Below, in pieces: positions 23,326 to 35,399 of a DNA stretch of 64,000 bases; the stretch's first letter is position 1; every line of letters begins with the position of its first letter. The DNA is taken from the NCBI RefSeq assembly GCF_947242115.1, contig NC_074716.1:9129501-9193500 (forward strand), in the 5' to 3' direction. The notes under the pieces were generated by a model that saw only the letters and a program-made list of their open reading frames with translations, did no database searches and was not told where the DNA came from. The position numbers were made by a program, and so were the translations under genes. Source of the stretch: Biomphalaria glabrata (Eukaryota; Mollusca; Gastropoda; Planorbidae).

Positions 23326-23704
23326 AGAGCTTAAGAAAAGTTCTGGAAAATGGGGGGGAGGGGGTTAGGTTTTATGCTGACTATGAAAGAAAAAAAAAAC
23401 TTATTGAAAGGTTTACACTCTTATTTATTCATTAGAACTTTTCAAAAAAGAAGCCAAAACTTAATACAGTTTTTCACTTAATAAATCATTCTTAAAAAAA
23501 AAAAAGCATAAGTTTATTCTTTTGTTCAGTTATTTTGAAGTGCTGCTAAATAGACTTTTTAAAAATAATTTTTCATAAAATGTATTTATCAAAAAGAAAT
23601 GCGTATATATGTAAGTTTTTTTTTTTCATACAGTTTAAGCTTTAAAAAAATTAATTTTCATGAATATTTTATTTGAAATTTAAAACCTAAAGAAACATCC
23701 ATTT

Positions 23705-24422
23705 TGTCAAGGCGCGTTAACTGGTTTATTTAGGGGTTTACAGACTTGATGGGGTCCCCAATATCAGCAGGTTAATGCAATAACCAACGAGCATCAGCAT
23801 ATCAAGTTGCATGAAAACTGAACAGTCAATAAATGGTCAATCAAACTGAACAGTTAATAAATAATCAACAATTGTTTAACAAGAACAATATTTAATAATA
23901 AGCTAATTACAAATTAAACAATATATATTTCAATATATGCCAATCAAAAAATCAGGGATATTTAATTATTACAATGGTAACTATACAAATAACACACCTC
24001 ACACACGCAGACTCCATCTCGGCCCTACAGATCGACAGCTTTGAATACGACAAACAATTCTAGAAATGGTCACAGCTCCAAGGGCGAGAAGACAACACTC
24101 TTCACCATAACCCCAAGTCTTACACAATGAAATAAAAGAAAATCTAGATCTAGCTGTGCAGTTACATCACAGAATTTTTCATTGGTGACACCCACACCGA
24201 AAGATCAACCTACTTACGTACCGTTAAAATGGGGAAACAGTGAAACTGTAAGATATAGCGTACACAGCTCTACAGCTAAAAACCTCTATCTGCTACAATG
24301 ACAATACAGACGTAAACACACACAATATTCTTGAGAACAAAACACACCCTATACAGCTACTTTCTATACATTAAAACACACAACTATTCAGCACAAAAAG
24401 AAAACTTCACACACGCACGACA
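23705..24422. mobile_element. Solo LTR with 5-bp target duplication
   Basis: The 718-bp block starts TGTCAAGG and ends CACGACA (TG...CA), between direct CATTT repeats at 23700-23704 and 24423-24427. The duplicate at 21165-21180 retains the empty site CTTCATTTCTAG. No internal retroelement sequence remains, so it is a fossil left by recombination between LTRs. Family and strand not determined. Confidence 0.8.
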
Positions 24423-24779
24423 CATTTCAATTCCAGAAAATAAAAAGAAAGGTTTAATATTCATACAAGAAGTGAAGCTAATTCTGTATACAAGTAGTGA
24501 AGTTAATGCTGTCTCTTTTCACTGAGATAAAGATGAGTTGGGATGTGAAAAATGTTATTTTGTTGTACATCTATGGCAACTATGGATCATCTTATAGAAA
24601 TGAGATGAATGCCTGGGCATTAGCCATGGTTGGAACGATGCACCTACACATCAGTTTCCCCCTCTCCATCAGCTGATGTATCCAAAGGAACAGCGTCACA
24701 GGTTCTGCCATGGTGTAGTATTGGGTGCAAACTGCTTTAGGATTGCCAGATCCTGATTTTTCCTCGGGGTTGACTTCCG

Positions 24780-24798
24780 AAGCCTTTCTTAACATAAT

Positions 24799-24871
<73 letters not shown>
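24780..24871. repeat. (TA)n microsatellite
   Basis: A pure TA dinucleotide run follows GTGTGTG at 24800-24870 and abuts the 3' end of a minus-strand LINE. Confidence 0.95.
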
Positions 24872-24873
<2 letters not shown>

Positions 24874-25420
24874 CGTCCATCGTGCTTCGATGATGACCAC
24901 TTTGTCATCCAGGTGGCTGAGGGCTTTGCATTGGGGTTTTATGCCTTCTCATGTGGCTGGTGAGACCTATGTGAGCCCGGAATGTTCGGCCGCACACTGG
25001 GCAGGTTATTCCAGCTGGAGCTAGTGTCGTTTGTCTTGCTTTTTTTCTCTGGCGTTTTTCTTTTGCCAGCGTTGTTCTTTTTTCCTCAGCAACCTGTGCG
25101 CCAGTTTTCACAGCGCGACGCCATGATGCTCTGTCATGTGCCTCTGTCTCCCAGGTGCCTGGGTCTATACTGAACGCCTTCAGAGAAGCTTTCAGAGTGT
25201 CCCTGATGCGCTTTCTATGACCACCTTGCGAGCACTTTCCTTCGCTTAGTTGGCCATACAAGAGTCATTTAGGGATGCAGTGGTCTTCCATTCTGTAGAC
25301 GTGACCTGCCCATCACAGCTGGGACTGCATCAGGATTGTGTGGATGCTTTGCAGACACGCTCTTTGAAGGACTTTTGTATCTGGTATTTTGCCTTGCCAT
25401 TTGACATTTAGTAAACATTG
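24872..25420 (-). mobile_element. LINE 3' tail with C2H2 end, second family
   Basis: The complement ORF 25261-24905 reads YGQLSEGKCSQGGHRKRIRD, TLKASLKAFSIDPGTWE, DRASWRRAVKTGA and ends ITCPVCGRTFRAHIGLTSHM, a C2H2 finger. Upstream (25270-25420) decayed VGHVxRM-like and RQNTRYKSPS-like segments remain. It belongs to the same broad LINE group as the 1.5- and 13.4-kb copies but is a different family. 5'-truncated. Confidence 0.85.
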
Positions 25421-25474
25421 TATATTGTATATAGCTGCAAGGCAACATAGGTTTGAATTGAAGAGTTTTTCTAC

Positions 25475-25665
25475 TTTTATGTGGTTAGCCAGCCATGGCT
25501 AAAGAGCCCCCCCCAGCCTGAAGCTTACTGGTTAAGGCGTCAGTTACTCACCTTTGCCCCTTCTCCTGTTAGTGAGAACAGTTCCGTTACACTCAATTTG
25601 TGAGCCACACATGAAGGCCAGGAGATGGACTGGTTGTTAGAGGCTATATGAGATGCATGCCAATA
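25475..25665 (+). repeat. Interspersed repeat, also at 16 kb
   Basis: Contains GGTTAGCCAGCCATGGCTAA, GAACAGTTCCGTTAC, CACATGAAGGCCAGGAG and GAGGCTATATGAGATGCAT. The complement of 15985-16135 shares the last half. Probably a SINE-type family, not identified. Confidence 0.55.
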
Positions 25666-25946
25666 TGAAGCATTTTATTGGTTCCGCAGGTTTCTCATTG
25701 TATGAAGTGGAAATGGATGTTTGCACTTCACTATCTATAAAATGCTTTGTTGTACTTTGTATATAACAAAATTAATAATATTGATAGCTTTTTTTTTCAG
25801 GGTTGTTAAATCATTAAAATCATTTCTAAACAAATAACAAATATAGCAAAAATCAACAATAGATATGAAAGAATGATGTGTCCGTGTCATTGACAAACTG
25901 TTGATATTTAAACTTTTCAAAATAGTGTGAAACATTTTTCTTTCAG

Positions 25947-26415
25947 ATCACTTTCTGAGAAACTCAATGAGCTGGTCACAAGATTTGAGAAATTTGATGA
26001 GACTACAAATGAGGAAAATTGCAGGGATGTTTTGTTCAATGTTTTTGAAATTGGCAAAGATGCAAAACATCTAAGTAGAGAACAGAAAGACAAGATAGCC
26101 AAGATTTTAAAAAATAAGGCATCTTTTATGGATAACTTTTTAATCACTTTTGGATTTGAAATTAATTCAGTGGGCGCTCTTGCACTTTTGAAATTTCGCT
26201 CAGCATTAGAGTTTATCAAAAAATTGTATGGCTGTTTTCCCGTGGATGGAGAGGGAAAAAATATTGATTTAGATGAAGACAATGGCACCAGTGAAGTTTT
26301 GGATGAGGCTGTTTCCTTTTTTAAAAATCATCTTTTGGGTGGATTAGAGCCTGTAGGGTATTCGTTTGAAGATTTACTGAGACCATGTGACATACCTAAA
26401 AGTCATACCTGGTGA
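25947..26415 (+). CDS. Terminal exon, unknown WWF-tail domain (copy 3)
   Basis: Acceptor TTTTTCTTTCAG, same entry phase as the other copies. It encodes about 156 residues, SLSEKLNELVTRFEKFDETT to EDLLRPCDIPKSHTW, then TGA where copy 2 has the second tryptophan codon. The upstream intron matches that of copy 2 (GATAGCTTTTTTTCAGGG, AAACAAATA, GAAAGAATGATGTGTCC), so exon and intron were duplicated together. With the stop it is most simply a last exon, followed by AT-rich sequence with AATAAA-type words. It lacks the final W-F of the motif. Function unknown. Confidence 0.7.
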
Positions 26416-27075
26416 CATATACATAGATATCATAAAAAAAAACACACTGGAGTATTTCATAAAATTTTCCATTCAATTCAGTATTATAAATATTTAGGAA
26501 TGAATTAATATACGGGTACCTGTATATGTTTATAGTGTAAAAAAAAGATTGATTTTTATTAATTAATTTTATAGTAAGCTTTTATTAAGCTGCAGTAATT
26601 ATTTTTCACATTTCAAATGTCTCTCCACCAAATATCAATGAATAAAATACTCATATAACAGTATGTGTTATGTAATTTTAATATTGAAAAAAAAAAAAGA
26701 ACCTATGTTATGTCTGTATGCTAATTAATAATATGAGCCTGTTGTTTATAACATAAGCTCTTTTGTACCTTTTTAAAAAAAGTGTATTACATGACTTAAA
26801 AGTAGCTTATGTGAAATTGGTTTGTCTGTTTCAGACTTGTATATAGTTGAATCCAATAGTTCATTTGAAATAAATCTGTATCATGGATAGCTTATAACAA
26901 TTTCATCTCTAAAATGTGTGGGGTTTTTTGTATTTCAGCCTTTGTATTGTTGACAAAGTGTTTGCCTGAATGCAAGCTCATGTTATGTGGATTCCAATAT
27001 TCATATATTTATATGTATTGACTCAGATTAATAAGAACATTTATGACATTTTTTAAATAGAGTTTTTTACATTTT
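26416..27075. other. Downstream non-coding stretch
   Basis: AT-rich sequence after copy 3, likely 3' untranslated region (an AATAAAATACTC at about 26640). No other feature. Confidence 0.4.
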
Positions 27076-27079
27076 GTAA

Positions 27080-27790
27080 AGTATCATTTCACTTTCACAT
27101 CTGTTGGGGCACCAAACATGATTTGTTGACCATCTTTCTCCATTCCTCTTTTTTTACCTGGAATAGAATCTTTTTCAATGACAGGCCCATCCTTTCTTTT
27201 CATCATTTTCTCTGTCTCATCTTCTTTTTCCTGGTACTGATCCCTGAAGGAAGGTCTTTGTGAGCAATGGGAACCTTGTGATATGGCCATAAAGTTTGAG
27301 TTTTAGTTTTTGACAGTGGTTAGCAGGTTACCATGGGGCCCAATAGTTGTTGTGGTCCTGTTTCTAATTTTTTTTATTTTTTTTTTTTGTTCCTAGGACA
27401 CCTATAGAGCATCTCAATTCCTTAGCTATGATCCTCCTCTCTAGTTCTGCAGTTAGCATATAAGACTCACAAGTATATAAGAATGACTAACGAGTGTGTC
27501 ATTCTTATTTTAGTGTAGAGGGTTATGCCTTAGCAGCCTTTGTCTTTCCAGATTGTTTCTCAAGTGATGCTGTGGACTATGCAATTCAGGCCAGTAGCTC
27601 AGGTTTTGTTCATTCATCAGAAACGATAGCTTCTAGGTATTTAAAATTATTAATTTTGTCAACCTTTTTCCTCCAATACTGATGTCCCTTTTCAAGCCCT
27701 GTTGCCTTTGACTTTTTTTTTATTGTTATTGATTTGAGGAAGTTAAAAGTTCTAACTAATTCTATGCTGAATATTTACAACACATTCCAC
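27080..27790 (-). mobile_element. Broken LINE, 3' reverse-transcriptase region
   Basis: The complement, read across frames, gives IELVRTFNFLKS, KKVDKINNFKYLEAIVSDE, TCESYMLTAELERRIIAKEL-RC and a late KTFLQG/PGKRRR-like segment, the same order as the plus-strand LINE at 7545-8525. Several stops and frameshifts; only scraps of ORF remain. Confidence 0.75.
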
Positions 27791-28334
27791 TTATGGAGAA
27801 ATAGATTTGAACAGAATACTGGTGTACGTATATGTATATATACTTTATAAAGAATAATATCAGCATTGGACAGAAAATCTATATGCTATGAAATGTCCTA
27901 TTTGTAAAAGTGTTGTTTTTGCATCAATAAAAAAGTTGTAATGTACCACTTTGCTCTTGATTTGTGAAAAAAGAAAATAAGTACCGGTACATAACTGGGA
28001 TGCTTGTCAGCTTATAAACCTCATGGCTATTTAATCAAAACCGCTTGTATACTATTAAGGATTAAAGCATGTTTCCCTGATCTTATGCACTGAAGATGAT
28101 TCAGAAAAAAAAAATTAACACTTTTACCTAAACTTAATTACCTACAAAAATAGTACAGGTAACTGAATTTTTAATACTGGCGCTTTTTTTTTTTAATGAA
28201 GATCTAAACTGACTGACAGGCTGCTGGTATACAAAACTTATTGCGGTTTTGTCTTATGTGTATAGTTCTTAAGTACAAAATCAAATGTTTCAAGTAAAAG
28301 TCATCCATTTTGGTTGTTGAAAAATGTATTAAAA
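27791..28334. other. Stretch without recognisable genes
   Basis: AT-rich, no supported feature. Confidence 0.4.
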
Positions 28335-28495
28335 AGTAATACCAGTTATAGTAGGCTATGAAAATAGTTGTATTTGTACGGTATATAATTTCTATTCAAT
28401 GTGATTTCAGTATTAGACAGTGTGGATTAATTATGTTATCTTATATAATACAAACGTTACTTCAAAAAAGAAGATGATTACATCCTACGCGTCTT
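28335..28495 (-). mobile_element. LINE 3' tail and flank, duplicated at 56.35 kb
   Basis: 28437-28495 is the complement of the tail of the LINE at 61064-62160 (TACGTCCTACGCG, AAGAAGATGATTAC, TATATAATACA). The preceding ~100 bp (AATACCAGTTATAGTAGGCT, TTTCTATTCAATGTGAT) is found again at 56348-56482 in front of the same LINE tail, so the insertion predates a duplication. Confidence 0.75.
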
Positions 28496-29686
28496 GTCCG
28501 CTTCTGTGGCCGGGGGGGGGGGTATCTACTGCCTTTCCCACTATAGACTCTTGAAAGGTGGAGGTTGTCCAATTTTCTAAAGCAGAAATCATAGTGTGTG
28601 AATAAAATTAGTTAATTATCTTTATAATATAAGCTTATTGATATTTTAACCCATTTTCATATTAAGTCTAATATATATATATATATAGTGTTAGGGCAGT
28701 GGCGTAGCTAGCCATGTGCGGGTGGTGCGGGCCGCACAGGGCATCAAACCGAGCACAAAATTTCTCAGTAAAAACTGCATACATTGTACATAAATGAACA
28801 AACATGAACTACTGTATTGGATTTAAAAAAAAAAATTATTTATTTTGCCACTCTGTTGATTGTTTGATAAGTCTGGCTGGCTCTCATAGTGCTATCTCAG
28901 ATGGAGAAATTGTCTTTTCTACTTAAAATGGTTGACGGCAGGGATCAGAGGGTCCTAAAGGTAAAAATCTGATAATGAAAAGAATCTTGGATATCATTTA
29001 TTTTCTCTCAAAGCAGATCCTGGCCTTTAATGGGCATCACGAACGAGTTGAAGAAGAATTGTAAAGACAAAATCTCTTAAGTACGCGGATTGTTAGTTGC
29101 TATGCAGTCTTAATTTTCTCACCTATTTTGGATTCTTAGCCCCTGAAATAAACGGCGGGTAAGTCTATCTTCAAAAACACTGATCGTCAATTCGAGACTG
29201 CCCACTTACATTGAAAACATTAGAAACATCGATAACTGAAGCCGTCATAAGCCTACTTTTAGAGAATAAAGCAAGTACTCTGATCTGAGGGTTAGTGCAG
29301 AACATGAAAGACGTATTGGCCACAATAAAAAGAAGCCAATCGAAAAAGGTGGAGATTTTGTAAAAATTAACACATAAGAACGAGCTACGGATTGAGATTT
29401 ATTTTTCCTAGGACGTGATAGTTCCAGAAATAATTACCCAAATATGATGTGATAAGTAAATATGAATTTTCTCGCTTTCCCAACTATTGAATCCTCAGAT
29501 TGAAATCAATCTCGATAGTGCTCATTGCGACATTGACCAAAACAAATTTCGCCTGGAGCGAAAGAGGTATCAAGAGTTTGGCACAATTTCTATAGAAGCC
29601 TCCCTTTGACGTTCTCAAACAAGGACCTGTTTGAAATCTTGAGTTAAAAAATAAATAAATAAAAAGATATCAGCTAGAATGCCACT
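28496..29686 (+). mobile_element. hAT-derived repeat, left part (interrupted copy)
   Basis: Matches 58019-59260 almost base for base: CTTGTCCGCTTC, GGTATCTACTGCC, the start CAGTGGCGTAGCTAGC, GGGCCGCACAGGGCATCAA and ATATCAGCTAGAATGCCACT. It continues at 36229-36301 after the LTR element inserted at 29687. The hAT identity rests on the C-terminal sequence kept in the other copy. No ORF survives. Confidence 0.8.
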
Positions 29687-30074
29687 TGTCAGGACTGAGT
29701 TCTGGTCAGCCTGGGTCTCCTGTTTACTGTAGAGGAGAAGGGGGGCAATTCAGGTGGTTGATTTCAAAACTGTTATTGTTTTGGATTGTTTTTATTTTGG
29801 TGAGATGTTTTGTTGAACAATGTAACTCATGATAGGGCAGTGTGTTTTTGTTCCTAGTCCAGGACAGTTGGACTTTTTGGATATATATAGTCTAAGTGTA
29901 GACTCTAACTATTTTTCTGTATTATAGTGAAAATAATGTAATTAAACATGTTATATGTCGGTAAAGTGGCATTCTGAATCTTATTTTGTCATTGTACGTG
30001 TCATTATGGTATTGTCCAGGACTTGGGTACATTTAGCATGACACATACATATATTAGGGAAGAAGGTCTTGACA
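29687..30074 (+). repeat. 5' LTR
   Basis: 388 bp, TGTCAGGACTGAG to AAGGTCTTGACA, with TGTC/GACA ends. Matches the 3' LTR. Confidence 0.95.
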
Positions 30075-30119
30075 TTTTGGGGGCCTGTCCAAAACAACTA
30101 CATGCGATGGCTGCATCAA

Positions 30120-30420
30120 TCTCCAGTGAAGTATCTGCTGTATCCAGACAGCATATATCTCTCAGTACTGCAACCTGAAGTATCTACTGCACCCAGACAA
30201 CGCATATCTCTGAGTACAGTAACCTGAAGTATCTGCTGTATCCAGACAGCATATATATCTCTGAGTACAGTAACCTGAAGTATCTGCTGTATCCAGACAG
30301 CATATATCTCTCAGTACTGTAACCTGAAGTATCTACTGCACCCAGACAGCGCACATCTGAGTACAGTAACCTGAAGTATCTGATGCACCCAGACAGCGCA
30401 TATCTCCGAGTGTGTACTAA
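30120..30420 (+). repeat. Leader tandem repeats, ~57-bp unit
   Basis: Five to six copies of ACCTGAAGTATCTGCTGTAT, CCAGACAGCATATATCTCTC, AGTACTGTA lie in the untranslated leader of the LTR element. A ~76-bp direct duplication (GGATTATACTGAAGAAGCT...) follows at about 30630-30760. Confidence 0.85.
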
Positions 30421-31007
30421 TGAAAGAGTTCAAGTCCATAAGGAGCGGAAACTCGTCGTCTGTATTTTAGGCTGTTACTATCTAATAATAATGATTTAAC
30501 ATGCCGAATGTGTTCACTATTAGCAAGTAATAGTAGCACCCCCTCGTACGTCTAAACATAAGTGTATATGCATGGCCAATTTCGTTCCTCATAATTGGAT
30601 TACCAATACGCTCATTCCTTGGATTATACTGAAGAAGCTGCTGCTGGATCTCATACTTATATGAATTTAACTTTTGTGGTACATTCTATTTGGATTATAC
30701 TGAAGAAGCTACTGCTGGATATAATACTTATATGAATTTAACTTTTGTGATACATTCCAAGTACCGGTACCGCGCGTAGGTATAAAGCCATGTTGGGATT
30801 ACCTGTTGGATTATCTACCTGAAATAGACTAAGAGAAATCACATTATTGGATAACCTTGGACTATTGTCTTTAACCTGTTGGAGTACCAGTTGAACAACA
30901 TAAGTAGGAGCAGAGGTATTAGTATTAATTTAATTTTGCTTTAATTGTTTTTGTATGTATATCATTTTGTGAGGTAATATTGTAATAAAGGACACTGCTG
31001 TAGGAAA

Positions 31008-31960
31008 ATGTCAGAGTTTATACCTCGTCCATTTGAGGAGATAGTAGCCCAGGCTCATATGTTAGGGTTTAAGGGCAAAACGTTAAAGAAATTTATAGAG
31101 GCCCAACAGAAAATTGACTTAGATAGACTGACAAGGGAAGCGGAGGAGAGAAGACATATAAGAGAGATGGAGGACAAACAACTAGCAAGACAACATGAAA
31201 TGGATAAGAAAGACATGACAGTTAACGACAACCCCCAACAGAGTAAACAGTTAGACAAAAACCTAAAATGCATGACAGACAACGAGGACTTGTTATTCTA
31301 CTTAGAACTGTTTGAAACGACTGCTACTGCTAACGACATACCCAAGACAAGATGGCCACTTGTCCTCACTCACAAGTTAAATGAAAAACTAAAATTGTTT
31401 ATGATACAAACAAAACTGATACATAACACTGACTATGATTTTGTTAAGGGGGAGCTCCTAAAACAAGCCCAACTCACAGAAGAAGCCTGCCGAACACTGT
31501 GGCATGAACTGTCCCCAAAGACGGACGACATGAAAGATTTTTATGTCCATTTGAAAAGGACATTTGACAACTGGCTTAAAACATCACAAACCCCAATGAC
31601 AGTAGACGGTATAATTGACCTTATAATGAGAGACAGACTTTACAGTGTGCTATCTTCTGAGGCTCTGAAAGATATTTTGCTACGAAAGCCTACTTCAGCC
31701 CAAGAGGTCTTAGACTGTATTGATCAATTTAGAGATGCCACGAAAGGCTCCACACATATTGTAAAGGGAAGTAGCAAAGTAACTAGCAACGATATCCCAT
31801 ATGTAGCTTTTGGTGCCACTGGTCAATCTAACAGTCGTCGCCCGAATAATATAAACACAGAGGGTACACAAGTGATATGCTATAGATGTGGAAAGGGCGG
31901 ACACATTGCTCGATGGTGTCGGGTAAAGATAAATGAGAATAGAGGTCCAACACAGCAATG
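31008..31960 (+). CDS. gag part of the Gmr1-like element
   Basis: About 317 residues. An N-terminal charged helix region is followed by a capsid-like middle and a C-terminal CCHC knuckle, CYRCGKGGHIARWC. It is the structural protein that packages the element RNA in family terms. The start ATG follows the leader repeats. Confidence 0.85.
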
Positions 31961-32049
31961 ACTAAGAGTATTACCAGAAAGGCGGCAACAAGTAGGATTG
32001 TTTGCATGTCACACTGATACATTTACTTATATAGATTATAAAGATAAAT

Positions 32050-32345
32050 CAGTTGGTGGATTGAAAACAGTTGAGGGATTTTTAGGAGATCGAAGGGTAT
32101 CTGTCCTACGAGATACGGGGGCGAGCATAATTGGGGTCCGAGAAAGTTTGATAGAAGAAAGTCAGAAGATAGATGGGTTTTTCACTTTAAAATTAATAGA
32201 TGGACAAACTTTTCAGTATCCACTTGCTTGGATAGACATTGATACTCCATTTTTAAAAGGAGTCTTTGTAGCGGCCATGTTCAAGGACCCAATAGCAGAT
32301 ATTATTATTGGAAATGTTGATCAGGCTAAAGCATTTTTATATGGG
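32050..32345 (+). CDS. Protease part of the Gmr1-like element
   Basis: Aspartic protease core with the DTGAS active site in LRDTGASIIGV and a late ADIIIGNVD segment. The domain extents are approximate. Confidence 0.85.
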
Positions 32346-32559
32346 AATGCTGTTACTAGGGCAATGGCGAAAGCAGAAGACAATAGGGTCAAATCGGAAG
32401 ATAATGACAGGATTGGTTTAAGTAAGTGGATGGAATTGGACAGTGATTTTAGAGAGGATCAAAGAAATGATAGTTCGTTAGTTAGATTATGGGAAAAGGC
32501 GAAAGCAGGAACGGTCGAAGATAAGAAAAAGGGATTGGTATCATTTATAGTGGAAGAAG

Positions 32560-33700
32560 GTCTACTTTACAAAGAATTTGAGAGAAAAGATACCCCTGGG
32601 GTAATAGAACGACAACTTGTAATCCCTACGAATAGACGTGAACTAATATTAGAAATAGCACACTCTACACCTTTAGCTGGACATATGTCTATAAGTAGAA
32701 CCAGGTATCGGGTATATTCGCATTTCTTTTGGCCTGGGGTATATAAAGATATAAAAACATACATTAAATGTTGTGACCTTTGTCAAAGAGGTAGACACCC
32801 AGGAAAAGCTGGAAAGGTAGAACTAGGGCGCATGAATATTATTTCCACTCCATTTGCTAAAGTTGCTATTGATATCATAGGACCACTCCAAATGACAGAT
32901 CGGAAGAATAGATTCATTTTAACGTTGGTTGATTTGGCAACAAGATGGCCGGAAGCTGTACCACTACCTAATACAACAACACCAGTAGTAATAGAAGCTC
33001 TAAGTGCTATTTTTACTAGAATAGGATTCCCGGAACAGATACTCTCTGATAATGGATCTCAGTTCAGATCCGAATTATACAAAGAAATATGTCAGTTTTT
33101 TTAAATAAAGATTGTTAAATCAACACCATTTCACGCCATGTCAAATGGGGGCGTAGAACGCTTTAACGGGACTTTGAAGTGCATGCTGAGAAAGACGGCC
33201 GAAGCAGAACCTAAGAATTGGGATAGAGTTATAAATGCACTTCTGTTTGCGTACAGAGAGGTACCAAATGAGTCTACTAACATTTCCCCTTATGAAATGT
33301 TGTATGGAAGGAAAGTCAGGGGGCCTATGTCAATTCTAAAAGATCTTTTTACTAATCAACAGGTAGAACCAGAAATAAAGAATGTGTTTGACTATTTATT
33401 AGACCTAAAAAGTAGGCTGGCTGTGGCTTGTCAAATAGCTCAGAATAATAGCTCAAAACGTAAGGAAAGTTATAAAAGGTATTATGATAGAAATAGCAAA
33501 GAAAAAGATATTCAAACAGGTGATTCTGTGCTTTTACTGAAACCACAGAGACAGAATAAGTTAGCCTTGCACTGGGAGGGGCCTTATAAAGTAGAAAAAA
33601 GAATTAACAAGTTTAATGTAAAAATAAAGAAAGGCAATCGAGTAAAAATTCTTCATGTTAACAGATTAGTAAAATATCATGAAAAAAACAACACGGAATG
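32560..33700 (+). CDS. Integrase part of the Gmr1-like element
   Basis: Shows the HHCC-type zinc-binding region (H-x-x-x-x-LAGH ... CCDLCQRG), the catalytic-core IDIIGPL with the first aspartate, LSDNGSQF with the second, and a GGVERFN segment with the glutamate. A C-terminal GDSVLLLKP and HWEGPYKV region resembles the usual gypsy integrase tail. It lies upstream of the reverse transcriptase. Extents approximate. Confidence 0.88.
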
Positions 33701-33899
33701 TACGGGTAAGGAAAATAGTGATCTACAACTCTCGGGAAGTGCGTCTCATGTATTGTATGGGGGTCAAGGGGAAGAATTATTACATGCGTGCATAGCGTCC
33801 CTTGTAACCGACCAGGAAGATGATAACCAAGAGGATGAAGTTACTGAGTTACCTACTCTTGAGAGTACAAATTCCAGGGAACATATTAGTATCAATACT

Positions 33900-34880
33900 G
33901 AATTAACCGAATCCCAAAGAGAACAGATTCAGACGCTAGTTGAGAAGTATAAAGATATAATTACTGATATACCGGGTAAAGCGAAGGTTAAATCATTCAA
34001 CATTGAGCTCACAACAGAAAAGCCTATTACACTGAGGCCATACGCAGTTCCTATTCATATGAGAGATGTCTTAGACAAGGAGATAGAGAACATGGTTGAA
34101 ATGGACATTATTGAAGAGTCTCAATCGCCCTATGCCTTTCCTGTCGTTTTGGTTAAGAAAAAAGATTCAACAGTACGTACTTGCATAGATTTTCGGAAAT
34201 TAAACGCGGTTACCAAATTTGACGCGGAGGCTATTCCAGACCAAGAAGATCTTTTCTTACAACTTAATAGTGCCAAATTTTTTACAAAGATAGATCTAAC
34301 AAAAGGCTTCTGGCAAATACCAATAGAAGAGAATAGTAGGAAGTACACTGCATTCAGGGTACCAAGTGGTCACTTTCAATTTAAATATCTACCGTTTGGT
34401 CTGCTTAATTCTCCTAGTTTTTTTAATCGGACTGTTAGGACCATTCTTAAAGGACTGGAAAATGTTGTGTTTTATTTTGATGACATTTGTGTATTCGGGC
34501 ATGACTGGTCATCACACTTAATAGCACTAGAGAAAGTGTTATCCAGGCTAAAAGAATATGGGTTTACTATCAAGCCAAGCAAACTCGAAATCGCGTATCC
34601 TAAAATAACTTTCTTGGGTAATATTGTAGGTGAAGGAAACATATACCCAGAACCCAATAACAGAGACAAGGTATTAAATATAAAAGCACCAAAAACGAAA
34701 AAAGAGGTTCGATGTTTGCTAGGTATTGCTAATTTTTATAGCAGATTTATTCCAGCGTTCGCGGAAATAGTATTTCCAATTACTGGATTGTTAAAAAAAG
34801 GGACACCGACTTGGGTCAATTGGACTCCAGAATGTGACCGGGCATTAAGAAAAATTCAAATGTGCATGACACGAGATCCT
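33900..34880 (+). CDS. Reverse-transcriptase part of the Gmr1-like element
   Basis: Contains RTCIDFRKLNAVT, TKIDLTKGFWQIP, the palm motif FYFDDICVF (FDD in place of the common YxDD or VDD), and LGNIVGEG with GIANFYSRFIP. It is placed after integrase. Extents approximate. Confidence 0.9.
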
Positions 34881-34899
34881 ATACTGAAATTACCAGACT

Positions 34900-35270
34900 A
34901 GACCATTTATTGTGCAAACAGACGCGTCGGACATAGCCATATCATGTTGCCTTTTGCAGGAAGTAAAAGGAATATTCCATCCTGTTAAGTTCTTGAGCAG
35001 AAAACTGTTGCCCAGAGAACAACGGTATTCTGTAATAGAGAGAGAATGCCTTGCCATTGTTTGGGGGGTGCAACGCTTGTCCAGATATTTATATGGCGCT
35101 AAATTCACAATTCAGTGTGACCATAGACCACTGGCCTTTTTGAAGAGCGCAACATATGGGAATAATAGAATTTGTCGTTGGGCTCTATTATTACAATCAT
35201 TTAACTTTAATGTAGAACATCTAAAGGGCTAACTAAATGTAATTGCTGACTTTCTATCTAGACTAACAGA
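34900..35270 (+). CDS. RNase H part of the Gmr1-like element
   Basis: Shows QTDASDIAISCCL, FLSRKLLPREQRYSVIEREC, the ECLAIV glutamate and TIQCDHRPLAFL. It is the last coding part, followed by an AT-rich 3' untranslated region. Extents approximate. Confidence 0.88.
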
Positions 35271-35399
35271 ATAGACCAACATGACATTGATTACAGATAA
35301 CTGACATTTAATATTAAGTCATTTCAAAGTTATTTGTTTGCTAGGATTGGGGATATGTAATTAACCGCCTTTTACAAAAGGTAGAATATATGTTTGCAC

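Larger units (their letters stand above)
22640..23704 (+). repeat. Segmental duplication, copy B
   Basis: Counterpart of 17848-18654 and 20825-21270. The order is intron block, micro-exon, intron, CATACAGTTTAAGC, AAACCTAAAGAAACATCC. It lacks the 2.2-kb element of copy A but carries its own SINE-like insertion (23095-23325). Confidence 0.7.

Noticed and set aside
24592-24900. Minus-strand ORF with an Ile-Tyr repeat
   Set aside because: It is the translation of the (TA)n microsatellite, not a gene.
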